A DNA stretch of 10,886 nucleotides from CAZSLZ01 sp964607865 (GTDB lineage Bacteria > Vulcanimicrobiota > JAJTBE01 > CAZSLZ01): the NCBI GenBank assembly GCA_964607865.1, contig CAZSLZ010000117.1, positions 1 through 10,886 of the forward strand. Reading direction: 5' to 3'. Position numbers and translations under genes: made by a program. Below are positions 1-6,384 of the stretch, piece by piece. The notes under the pieces were generated by a model that was not told the origin of the DNA, ran no database searches, and saw nothing but the letters and a program-made list of their open reading frames with translations. How positions within the stretch are numbered: position 1 is the first letter of the stretch; every line of letters begins with the position of its first letter.

Positions 1-1
1 G

Positions 2-649
2 ATGGATTGTCTGGACATTACCGGCTACCGATTTGAAATTCCCGAAAATCAGGAAATAATTGCCATACTTCCCGGCAGCCGGGATTTTGCCTATTCAGAT
101 TTCCCCATAATTCTGGAAGCCCTGGAAATAATTGAAAACAGAGATAAACATTTCGCCTATGTTGCCCCCTTGGCAGGTTCCATTGAAGTTGAAAAACTGG
201 CTGAAGTTTCAAAAAAAAGAGATTTTGAACTGATAGAGAAAAAAAATGATAAAGGCCTGATGGGAATAATCAGGAAAGGCCCTGTAGAAGTTCTTCTGGT
301 GCGAGGCAGGTTCGGCGATGCCATTCACAAGGCCAGACTGGTCATAGGCCAGGCGGGTACCGGCAACGAACAGGCAGTGGGGCTGGGCAAACCCACTATA
401 GCCTTCGACTCAGGAGGAAAGAAAAAATCAGGCTGGTACAGGGCAAGGCAAAAAGGGTTGCTAGGAAATTCCCTTTCGGTGGTCAGAAGAGACAGCCGGG
501 CTATTGCTGATGAAACCCTGGAGATACTGGAAGACTCCCATAAATACCAGCTGATGTCAAGAATAGGCAGAGAAAGGCTGGGGCCACCCGGTGGAGCAAA
601 AAATATGGCCGATGAAATTTTTAAAATATATAGCAAATTAGAAAAATAA
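2..649 (+). CDS. Lipid-A-disaccharide synthase-like glycosyltransferase, C-terminal part (5' end outside window)
   Basis: This is the C-terminal part of a protein related to lipid A disaccharide synthase (LpxB), in the GT-B glycosyltransferase fold. The visible part opens with a strand and loop reading AILPGSRDFAY (about residues 21-31), typical of the start of the nucleotide-sugar-binding half. Later comes GQAGTGNEQAVGLGKPTIAF (about 115-134), the donor-binding G-x-G-x-x-x-E region where LpxB and MurG-like enzymes hold the UDP-sugar. The ATG at base 2 is probably internal: only about 215 residues are present against roughly 400 for the family, and the frame is open to the window edge. The spacing of the motifs recalls the LpxB-related group described from cyanobacteria more than classical LpxB, so the substrate is uncertain. 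No acyltransferase or other lipid A gene is visible beside it. The family assignment is fairly sure; the exact reaction is inferred. Confidence 0.75.
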   Translation: MDCLDITGYRFEIPENQEIIAILPGSRDFAYSDFPIILEALEIIENRDKHFAYVAPLAGSIEVEKLAEVSKKRDFELIEKKNDKGLMGIIRKGPVEVLLVRGRFGDAIHKARLVIGQAGTGNEQAVGLGKPTIAFDSGGKKKSGWYRARQKGLLGNSLSVVRRDSRAIADETLEILEDSHKYQLMSRIGRERLGPPGGAKNMADEIFKIYSKLEK

Positions 650-650
650 T

Positions 651-677
651 AAAAAAACTCTCATTTCTGACAAATGA
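651..677 (-). terminator. Probable terminator of the prepilin-like gene
   Basis: Read on the minus strand, TCATTT (677-672), a five-base loop and AAATGA (666-661) form a short hairpin. Three bases later comes a run of seven T (657-651). It lies just past the stop of the minus-strand prepilin-like gene and in the gap between two convergent genes. The stem is AT-rich and therefore weak, but the T-run is good. Confidence 0.5.
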
Positions 678-688
678 ATGGTTTATTA

Positions 689-1165
689 TTAGTCTATTTC
701 TATCCAGCCATTGGTTCCACTACACCAGCCCTGATAAGAATCATCCGGGCAGCTCTGCACTGTATAACCAAAATAACAGCATAAGTCAGGATTAATAATC
801 TTATGGACACCAGGACTGTCATCATCGGTGTGCAGGCGGAACCTTTCGCCATCATTACAACTGTTTACACAGGCGTAGTAATAGTTACCTGAAGCTGGAC
901 AGGTCGGAGCCAATCCTACATAATCGGGACAAAGACTATGATTGGTTCCAGCCAGACGGCCTCCGCTGAATTCGTCTTCCCGGCCGGGATGATCTGTAAC
1001 CCACATGGTTAATACAGTAATTAGAGATTTCTGGTTGGCCATGCATGTGGTAAGTTGGGCCCGTGCCCGGGCTCTGGAAATGTTGGGAATAATAATAGAA
1101 GCCAGAATTGCAATGATTGCGATAACAATCATCAACTCAATAAGGGTGAACCCCTTACTTTTCAT
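689..1165 (-). CDS. Type IV pilin-like / type II secretion pseudopilin, cysteine-rich
   Basis: The protein begins MKSKG|FTLIELMIVIAIIAIL, a classic class III (prepilin) signal. A short basic leader ends in Gly5, where prepilin peptidase would cut and N-methylate Phe6. Glu10 is the conserved fifth residue of the mature protein, followed by a hydrophobic helix to about residue 27. The remaining 130 residues form a small globular domain with nine cysteines (C41, 79, 89, 99, 103, 129, 130, 139, 148), unusually many and suggesting disulfides outside the cytoplasm. ATG at 1165 is preceded by a good ribosome site (GGGGGAAG, 5 bases upstream). The gene has its own promoter and appears monocistronic: no assembly ATPase, platform protein or prepilin peptidase is in the window. 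It may be a minor pilin or a type II secretion pseudopilin, and the sequence does not decide between these. Confidence 0.85.
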   Translation of the reverse strand: MKSKGFTLIELMIVIAIIAILASIIIPNISRARARAQLTTCMANQKSLITVLTMWVTDHPGREDEFSGGRLAGTNHSLCPDYVGLAPTCPASGNYYYACVNSCNDGERFRLHTDDDSPGVHKIINPDLCCYFGYTVQSCPDDSYQGWCSGTNGWIEID

Positions 1166-1214
1166 AACACTTCCCCCTATTTAATTGTAATTTTTTATAT
1201 TTCTTTATATATTT

Positions 1215-1243
1215 ATTATATCAAATATTTTTCTGTTTTTCAA
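1215..1243 (-). promoter_or_regulatory. Sigma-70-type promoter of the prepilin-like gene
   Basis: On the minus strand the -35 box TTGAAA (1243-1238) and the perfect -10 box TATAAT (1220-1215) are separated by exactly 17 bases. The expected start near 1208 leaves a leader of about 40 bases before the ATG at 1165. The promoter begins just past the stop codon of the upstream antiporter gene, so the prepilin-like gene can be transcribed independently of that operon. Confidence 0.75.
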
Positions 1244-1254
1244 GGTAAAAATTT

Positions 1255-2391
1255 TCAAACTACCACTGCAACCAAAGCTTTATCTCTCATAATTATATAG
1301 ATTATATACAAAACATATAAAACCACAAAGCTGATGCCCTGCCATCTTTCCAGCTTGTAACTCTTACCCAGGAAAAGATACAGAAATAGAATCAAGGTTA
1401 TAATTATTACAAAAATTATATCGTTATTTATACGGGCTTCCACAGGAATGGAACCAACGGTACAGCCCACGCCCAACACCAGCAGTGTATTAAAAATGTT
1501 GGAGCCGATAATATTGCCCACCGAGAGATCCGGCTCCTTTTTTATGGCAGCCATAATAGAGGTAACGAGTTCTGGTAATGAGGTCCCTATTGCAATTATT
1601 GTTGCCGAGATTAGAAACTTGGACAGTTTGAATATCTCAGCGATCTCCACTGCGCCGTCCACAACCCAGCGGCCGCCGAAAAAGAGGCAAACAACCCCCA
1701 AAAATATAAAAAAAACACATTTCCATACAGGCAGAAGGGGTTCTTTTCCATTTTTCTTTTCTTTATCTTTTGATTCTTTATCAAGTGTTTCTTTAGTATC
1801 TGCTTCTTCAGTATCAATTTTTTCACCGGTTTCGGAAATACCGACCGCCTCGCCTTCTGCGGGTTTAAGCACAGCTTTTTCTCTCTCGCCGTGGGGAACC
1901 AGTGGCAATTCATCCTGGTGTTTCAATGCCAGCTCTATAATGTAATAAAGAAAGAAACCAAAGAAACACAAAAGAATAATGCCATCGCTGCGGGTAAGAA
2001 CCGAGCGTGAAAGCCCGTCGATTACGACATCATTTGCCATAACCAATAAAACCAGAACAGCAAAAAGGCTGAAGGGTATTTCCTTCCAGGCGGTAGAAAC
2101 TTTTACGTCCAGGGGGTATATGGTTGCGGTTATCCCCATAATTAACAATATATTGGCAATATTACTACCCAGAACATTACCCAGGGCAATATCAGCGCTG
2201 CCTTCGCCTTTTAAAGCCGACAAAACGTTAACAATCAATTCTGGTAATGAGGTTCCAAATGCCACCACTGTCAGCCCCACAATAAGGCTTGAGATTCCGA
2301 ACTTCTTTGCCAGCGAAGACGAACCGTCAATTAAAAAATCGGCGCCCTTAATTAAAAGAATAAAACCTATAGCAAAAAGTACGTAAACCAA
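1255..2391 (-). CDS. Calcium/sodium antiporter, YrbG-like (CaCA superfamily)
   Basis: An inner-membrane cation/Ca2+ exchanger that would export Ca2+ against Na+ (or H+) entry. It has the two inverted alpha-repeats of the superfamily. The first holds GTSLPEL (residues 46-52) and GNVLGSN (71-77); the second holds GTSLPEL (269-275) and GNIIGSN (292-298). The glutamates in the two LPEL motifs are the expected ion ligands. About ten membrane segments can be seen. Between the halves, roughly residues 156-222 form a long, highly charged K/E/D-rich loop, which makes the protein longer (378 residues) than the roughly 325 of E. coli YrbG. The start is TTG at 2391, eight bases after AAGGCAGG. It begins 14 bases after the stop of the GAF-domain gene, so the two are probably co-transcribed. 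Family assignment is firm; ion selectivity is inferred. Confidence 0.92.
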   Translation of the reverse strand: MVYVLFAIGFILLIKGADFLIDGSSSLAKKFGISSLIVGLTVVAFGTSLPELIVNVLSALKGEGSADIALGNVLGSNIANILLIMGITATIYPLDVKVSTAWKEIPFSLFAVLVLLVMANDVVIDGLSRSVLTRSDGIILLCFFGFFLYYIIELALKHQDELPLVPHGEREKAVLKPAEGEAVGISETGEKIDTEEADTKETLDKESKDKEKKNGKEPLLPVWKCVFFIFLGVVCLFFGGRWVVDGAVEIAEIFKLSKFLISATIIAIGTSLPELVTSIMAAIKKEPDLSVGNIIGSNIFNTLLVLGVGCTVGSIPVEARINNDIIFVIIITLILFLYLFLGKSYKLERWQGISFVVLYVLYIIYIIMRDKALVAVVV

Positions 2392-2405
2392 GTTATCAAC
2401 CTGCC

Positions 2406-3320
2406 TTAATAATCAAAAGTGAAGTCTGAATCCAAGTTTTTCTTGTCCAACAAACCTTTTTCTTTGAGATAATTTCGAAAATCCTTAAGTATAGTTCTTA
2501 CCAGCCGGGTTTCCTCGGGGCCGGTGGCGGAAATTTCCCTTACCAGGGCTGCCAGGCCCGTTGTTTCGCTGAAATCTTCACTGGCAAGGTAGTCTTCTTC
2601 GAGTTTTCTGGATAATTCCACAAAATCTCTGGCAGTGAAATCCTCCAATTTTTCGTTCAGGGCAATTTCCTTTAAAATTAACAGAAATAAAGAATACAGG
2701 CTTGAAAACAACCGGGATTTATTCAGAAAAATAGATGCAAAATTGGCAATGCTGGTAAGTAGCTCCAGTTCTCCAGCTGTGAAGGTCCCCCCGCCGTCTC
2801 TGTTGACCGTTTCCATTACCCCGATAACTTCCTGTTGATAAATCAGTGGGGCAGCCATGAGCGCCTTTTGTTTCATGTTGAGTTCTTCTACAATTTCTTT
2901 TTTATGGCGGGCATCCTTGGTGACATCGGCGATAGCCAGGGCCGTGCCTGTGGTGAAACAGTAACCGGCAATGCCCTCGTAGGGTTTCATCCTGAATTTT
3001 TTTACTTCCCGGGCTTTCTCACCCACTGCCTCTTCAAAATAAAGTTCATCAGTTTTCCAATCATATAAAATCAGCGAGGCCGCTTCAGAATGGACTATTT
3101 TGCAGGTCATTTCCAGAAAAAGCCTGACGGCCTGCTCCCAGTTCTGAACCGAGTTGATTATCTTTGTAGTTTCGAGAAAATACAATGATTTTTTAACGTT
3201 ATTTCCAAATAACTTCTTTTCCAGCCCCTGAAGTATTTTTTTGTTTTCCTGGCGTAGCCTGTGGTTTTCCTGCTTCAACTCTTGAAGTTGTTCTACCAGT
3301 TCTTCTTTATTGTCACTCAT
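2406..3320 (-). CDS. GAF-domain protein with N-terminal coiled coil
   Basis: A soluble sensor-type protein of 304 residues. Residues 1-37 are rich in Leu, Glu, Gln and Lys in heptad-like spacing and should form a coiled coil. Residues about 50-205 match a GAF domain: a strand with SLILYDWKTDELYFEEAVG, then a loop around YEGIAGYCFTTGTALAIADV, then AAPLIYQQEVIGVMETVNR, ending in the long helix that begins TAGELELL. The last 100 residues are mostly helical and match no output domain I recognise; there is no kinase, GGDEF, HD or phosphatase motif. It may therefore act through protein contacts, for example on a partner or its own coiled coil. The start has a good ribosome site (GGGGAAA, 5 bases before ATG). 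It is first in an apparent operon with the Na+/Ca2+ antiporter, 14 bases apart, which allows but does not prove a sensing link. The ligand is unknown. Confidence 0.85.
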   Translation of the reverse strand: MSDNKEELVEQLQELKQENHRLRQENKKILQGLEKKLFGNNVKKSLYFLETTKIINSVQNWEQAVRLFLEMTCKIVHSEAASLILYDWKTDELYFEEAVGEKAREVKKFRMKPYEGIAGYCFTTGTALAIADVTKDARHKKEIVEELNMKQKALMAAPLIYQQEVIGVMETVNRDGGGTFTAGELELLTSIANFASIFLNKSRLFSSLYSLFLLILKEIALNEKLEDFTARDFVELSRKLEEDYLASEDFSETTGLAALVREISATGPEETRLVRTILKDFRNYLKEKGLLDKKNLDSDFTFDY

Positions 3321-3345
3321 CTTTTCCCCAATTTATCAGTTTTGA

Positions 3346-3375
3346 AGGAATTTCTCTGGAATCAGTGAAATTCCT
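3346..3375. repeat. 9-bp inverted repeat between the GAF and subtilase genes
   Basis: AGGAATTTC (3346-3354) and its exact complement GAAATTCCT (3367-3375) are separated by 12 bases. They lie inside the roughly 96-base divergent gap between the GAF-domain gene and the protease gene. The repeat could be an operator for a dimeric regulator or a leader hairpin in the GAF mRNA. No convincing -35/-10 pair was found for either gene in this gap. Confidence 0.5.
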
Positions 3376-3416
3376 CTTTTGTTAAAACACGTTGAAATGT
3401 ATAAAAAGTATTGAAA

Positions 3417-4214
3417 ATGAACCAGGAAGAAATAAACAAAGAACAATTTTTATATGGTACTCCCTTTGAAGAGATTACTCCTGAATGGGCCTGGGGCGGA
3501 GCAACAGGAAAAGGTATTAAAATTGCCGTCATCGACAGCGGAGTCGATGTAACCCACCCGGTTCTGGGTAATTGCGTTAAAAAAAGCGTGAAGCTGTTAA
3601 GAAAAAACGAAGAGATTAAAGTGGTGAAATCCGATTTCACCGATTCTTTCGGCCACGGAACCGCTTGCGCCGGAGTTATTCACGAAATTGCGCCCGATGC
3701 GGAAATTTACAGCGTAAAAGTCCTCGGAAGCAACCTGCGTAGTACCGGAGATATTTTTATTTCGGGGTTAAAATGGGCACTGGAAAATAATGTAAACCTG
3801 GTCAACCTTTCCCTGGGAACCACCAAAAGCAAGTATTATTCAGCTCTTCAGCAACTCACTGATTCAGCCTACTTTAAGAAACTCCTCATCGTGGCAGCCC
3901 AGAACAACTCCCCCACCCCCAGTTTTCCAGCTGTATTTTCCTCTATAATAGGAGTTAAGGCAATTTACAACCAGGATCCTTTCGATTTCTACTTCTCTGC
4001 CAATCCCCCTGTGGAATTTCTTATAAAAGGAGTAGATGTCAAGCTCCCCTGGCTGAACCATAGTTATGAAACCTGCACAGGCAATAGTTTCGCAGCTCCT
4101 CACCTTACAGGAATCATCGCTCTTATTCTCTCCAAACACCCCTGGATGACACCTTTCATGGTCAAATCAGTTCTTTATTCCATTGCTGTCAAAAAGGGGC
4201 TCTATTCAAAATAA
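3417..4214 (+). CDS. Subtilisin-like serine protease (S8 family), no signal peptide or propeptide
   Basis: A compact S8 peptidase of about 265 residues. Counting from ATG 3417, the catalytic Asp40 lies in IAVIDSGVD, His80 in FGHGTACAG and Ser224 in GNSFAAPHLTG. VAAQNN (Asn164) matches the oxyanion-hole asparagine. Only about 30 residues precede the Asp motif, so there is no secretion signal, no room for the usual inhibitory propeptide, and no extra C-terminal domain. This suggests a cytoplasmic protease folding without a separate chaperone domain. TTG at 3411 is in frame two codons earlier and is an alternative start; neither has a clear Shine-Dalgarno sequence. The gene is divergent from the GAF gene, and its stop codon touches the stop of the convergent zinc-ribbon gene. 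Small standalone subtilases sometimes mature peptides, but no precursor peptide or modifying enzyme is seen here. Family sure; substrate unknown. Confidence 0.9.
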   Translation: MNQEEINKEQFLYGTPFEEITPEWAWGGATGKGIKIAVIDSGVDVTHPVLGNCVKKSVKLLRKNEEIKVVKSDFTDSFGHGTACAGVIHEIAPDAEIYSVKVLGSNLRSTGDIFISGLKWALENNVNLVNLSLGTTKSKYYSALQQLTDSAYFKKLLIVAAQNNSPTPSFPAVFSSIIGVKAIYNQDPFDFYFSANPPVEFLIKGVDVKLPWLNHSYETCTGNSFAAPHLTGIIALILSKHPWMTPFMVKSVLYSIAVKKGLYSK

Positions 4215-4427
4215 TCATTCTTCAAAACTATGGCCTTCCCGTAAGGCCCGCTGGTAAAGTTTTTCTCCCACCCATGTGGAACTCCCGCATTGGCAGATAA
4301 GCTTCGCCATCTTCTTCTCAGTAGGTTCATTCTTTCCGCTCATATCCATGGTAAACCTGGAAACACCTTCCTCTACCCTGCAGAAATTTTCCGATTCACC
4401 GCAACTTGTACACCTTATTTTCATCAT
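4215..4427 (-). CDS. Small zinc-ribbon-like protein of unknown function
   Basis: A protein of about 70 residues starting MMKIRCTSCGES. The C-x-x-C near the N-terminus and ICQCG (C-x-C) in the second half could hold one zinc ion, as in small zinc-ribbon proteins; a further cysteine follows the first pair. The C-terminal 20 residues are charged and probably helical. I do not recognise a named family. The start is uncertain: the frame is open to ATG 4460, with further ATGs at 4445, 4433 and 4424, none with an ideal ribosome site. ATG 4460 sits directly after the T-run of the terminator upstream, so I prefer 4427 or 4424, where the cysteine motif begins. Its stop codon abuts that of the convergent protease gene with no base between. 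How it is transcribed past the terminator is unclear. Confidence 0.6.
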   Translation of the reverse strand: MMKIRCTSCGESENFCRVEEGVSRFTMDMSGKNEPTEKKMAKLICQCGSSTWVGEKLYQRALREGHSFEE

Positions 4428-4459
4428 TCCCATTAATATACACATCTTCTTCCCGTACA

Positions 4460-4496
4460 TAAAAACGAGGGAGAAAAATTCTCCCTCGTCTTTTTT
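4460..4496. terminator. Strong bidirectional rho-independent terminator (flotillin end)
   Basis: An 11-bp perfect stem, ACGAGGGAGAA (4465-4475) and TTCTCCCTCGT (4479-4489), closes on a three-base loop. On the minus strand it is followed by five T (4464-4460) and on the plus strand by C and six T (4491-4496). It lies a few bases past the stop of the flotillin gene, so its main job is probably to end that transcript. It would also stop any plus-strand read-through from the protease gene. Confidence 0.9.
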
Positions 4497-4500
4497 AGAA

Positions 4501-5985
4501 CTATTTTTCTGGTTTCTGTGATTGTTTCAGTTGTTCATGATATTGTTTCAAGGCTTGCTGATAGTTTTTCTGGCCTTCAGCGCTCACATCCGGCGCAGTG
4601 GAGAAATCATATTCTCCCTCGGATTTGGCTTTTCCCAGATACTGGGGCAACTCCAGCCCTGCCAGATTGAACAGGTCCTTCAGAGGAGGCACCGATTTCA
4701 TCATCCCGGAAATAAAATTAGCGGTGGACGTGGCAGACTTTCCATCTCCACCTGAATCCCATACTGTTACCTTGTCAATATTAATACCCTTGATGGCTTC
4801 AACCTGAGTCTTAACCAGTTCGGGCAGTTTGTCAACAATCATCAGCATGGCAGCCTTCTGAGCATCATCACCGGCAGCCTTGACAATTTCCTTGAGGCCT
4901 TCTGCCTGTTTGGTCAGAATTTCAAGGTTACCTTTTGCCTGTGCAGCCAGTTTGTAGTAAGTCGCATCAGAGTCGCCCTTGGCAATACGGCGAATCTTTT
5001 CTGCCTCAGCTTCCGCAGCAATTTCCACTTTCTGTTTCTGAATTTCAGCAGGTACAATCTCATCCGCTTTTCGGCTGGCGCGGTTTTTCTCGGCACGGGC
5101 AAGCTCAGCCTGCTGCTCTGCGGCATAAGCTTCTTCCAGAGCCTGGGCAGATTGAACCTTTTCTGCAGCCGATGCCTTGCGCTCAGCTTCCGCTATTCTT
5201 TCACGCCGGGTGGCTTCAGAATCAGCTACTTTAATTTTCGAAAGGTTTTCACCTTCGACCGCAAGTGCATTAGCGTTGGAAACCCTGATACGCTCATCCT
5301 TCTTGGCTTCAGATTGGCCCACTGCGCCATCCCTGTTCTTCTCAGCTACACGAATTTTTGCTTCGTTTATGGCCCCAGCGGCAGCTTCCTGGCCCAGAGC
5401 ATCAATGTAACCTGATTCGTCGGTAATATCGGTAATGTTAACGTTGATCAGTTTTAAGCCTATCTTCTTTAATTCCGAGTCCACATTGTTCATAACGTTA
5501 GCCAGGAATTTATCCCGGTCTGCGTTAATTTCCTCGATGTCCATTGTGGCAATAACCACACGTAGCTGGCCGAAAATAACATCCTTGGCCAGATCCTTTA
5601 TCTGTTCATAACCAAGGCCCAGAAGCCTCTCAGCTGCATTCTGCATAATTTCCGGATCAGTGGTTATACCCACGGTAAAAGTTGAAGGCACATTGATACG
5701 AATATTCTGCTTGGACAGAGCCGATTTAAGGGGAATATCGATGGTGATCGGAGCCAGATCAAGATACATATAATCCTGAACAATTGGCCATACAATGGCG
5801 CCGCCGCCATGAATCGTCCGGGCAGATCTTATTCCTCCTTCTTCATCCTGTCCCACTTTTCCGAAGATCACCAGAATCTTATCTGATGGGCAACGTTTGA
5901 ACAGGTTGAGGATTTTCCAGAAGATAATGAAGGCTACTAAAGCACCAAACCCCGCTATAAAAAGTTCAAAACCTCCCATTTCCAT
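4501..5985 (-). CDS. floT: Flotillin-like SPFH-domain membrane scaffold protein
   Basis: A bacterial flotillin of 494 residues, close in layout to FloT/YuaG of Bacillus. Residues about 5-24 form the N-terminal membrane segment (FELFIAGFGALVAFIIFW). The SPFH domain covers about 30-200, with DITDESGYIDALGQ near its end. A long Ala/Glu/Arg/Lys-rich coiled coil follows (about 205-350), the EA-repeat region used for oligomerisation. The C-terminus carries SGMMKSVPPLKDLFNLAG and LPQYLGK, strongly conserved in FloT. In characterised bacteria, flotillins organise membrane microdomains and affect fluidity. The start at 5985 has an excellent ribosome site (AAAAGGAGTGGT before ATG). The gene seems monocistronic, with a strong terminator after it. 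An NfeD-type partner, often encoded beside floT, is not seen in the window. A small membrane protein lies divergently upstream. Family assignment is very secure. Confidence 0.95.
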   Translation of the reverse strand: MEMGGFELFIAGFGALVAFIIFWKILNLFKRCPSDKILVIFGKVGQDEEGGIRSARTIHGGGAIVWPIVQDYMYLDLAPITIDIPLKSALSKQNIRINVPSTFTVGITTDPEIMQNAAERLLGLGYEQIKDLAKDVIFGQLRVVIATMDIEEINADRDKFLANVMNNVDSELKKIGLKLINVNITDITDESGYIDALGQEAAAGAINEAKIRVAEKNRDGAVGQSEAKKDERIRVSNANALAVEGENLSKIKVADSEATRRERIAEAERKASAAEKVQSAQALEEAYAAEQQAELARAEKNRASRKADEIVPAEIQKQKVEIAAEAEAEKIRRIAKGDSDATYYKLAAQAKGNLEILTKQAEGLKEIVKAAGDDAQKAAMLMIVDKLPELVKTQVEAIKGINIDKVTVWDSGGDGKSATSTANFISGMMKSVPPLKDLFNLAGLELPQYLGKAKSEGEYDFSTAPDVSAEGQKNYQQALKQYHEQLKQSQKPEK

Positions 5986-6035
5986 ACCACTCCTTTTAAT
6001 ATTTATTGCCTGAAAAAAATTTCAGAGCTAAACTT

Positions 6036-6064
6036 AAGGTTTCGGAAGAAATTGCGAAATCCTT
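6036..6064 (-). promoter_or_regulatory. Hairpin in the probable flotillin mRNA leader
   Basis: AAGGTTTCG (6036-6044) pairs with CGAAATCCTT (6055-6064) to give a nine-base-pair stem with one bulged base and a ten-base loop. It lies between the likely -10 box and the start codon of flotillin, so it would be in the mRNA leader. It matches no riboswitch I know. Confidence 0.35.
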
Positions 6065-6085
6065 CTTCATATACAGGTTTTGCTA

Positions 6086-6129
6086 ATTATAATAGAATTG
6101 ACAATTAAGAGTTCATGATTCTTTGTCAA
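6086..6129 (-). promoter_or_regulatory. Likely flotillin promoter region with TTGACAA/TTGTCAA palindrome
   Basis: On the minus strand a perfect -10-like TATAAT (6091-6086) stands about 100 bases before the flotillin start. A -35 box at normal spacing is not evident. Just upstream lie TTGACAA (6098-6104) and its exact complement TTGTCAA (6123-6129), 18 bases apart. Each half looks like a -35 box but neither has the right spacing to a -10 box, so the pair may instead be an operator. Confidence 0.4.
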
Positions 6130-6170
6130 CCCTTAAAAACCCAACATCTTATTTTAGTTTTGAAACTTTT

Positions 6171-6205
6171 ACCCCCAGAATAACATCAAATACATGGGGG
6201 TTATT
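6171..6205. repeat. Overlapping inverted repeats in the divergent intergenic region
   Basis: ACCCCCA (6171-6177) is exactly complementary to TGGGGGT (6195-6201). AATAAC (6179-6184) is complementary to GTTATT (6200-6205). The two pairings share bases and cannot form together. The element lies between the flotillin promoter region and the promoter of the small membrane protein, so it is more likely a protein-binding site than a transcribed hairpin. Confidence 0.45.
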
Positions 6206-6247
6206 GTGGCACAGAACTTGGATAATGCATGATTTTTTCCACTTTTA

Positions 6248-6256
6248 TGATATAAT
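6248..6256 (+). promoter_or_regulatory. Extended -10 promoter of the small membrane-protein gene
   Basis: TGATATAAT fits the extended -10 consensus (TG, one base, TATAAT) exactly. No good -35 box lies 16-18 bases upstream, which is usual for extended -10 promoters. The expected start near 6263 gives a leader of about 120 bases before the ATG at 6385. The leader is long for an 87-codon gene and has some pairing potential: GTCGCC (6347-6352) can pair with GGCGAT (6375-6380), which overlaps the ribosome site. Confidence 0.55.
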
Positions 6257-6384
6257 ATAAGTAGGGCTGAATAAACGACCCAAACTTTGAATCCTCTTCC
6301 AACTAAATTCATTCTTATCGACTCTGACTCGATTAAGACATCCACTGTCGCCGAAAGAAGTTCTCAACCAAGGAGGCGATACAA

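Noticed and set aside
1448..1945. Plus-strand open frame of 165 codons opposite the antiporter gene
   Set aside because: It is the shadow of the antiporter coding sequence, rich in Ser, Pro and Thr with no domain, and the opposite strand encodes a clear conserved protein.
3411..4460. Peptide natural-product (RiPP) cluster built around the subtilase
   Set aside because: There is no precursor peptide, YcaO, LanM, radical-SAM or transporter gene; the neighbours are a GAF operon, a zinc-ribbon protein and flotillin.
6098..6129. TTGACA as a -35 box of a plus- or minus-strand promoter
   Set aside because: No TATAAT-like box lies 16-18 bases downstream on either strand; the TATAAT at 6086-6091 is 7 or 32 bases from the two halves.
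6263..6384. Riboswitch or structural RNA in the leader of the small membrane-protein gene
   Set aside because: No conserved core of a known class was recognised, and the hairpins are short and imperfect.
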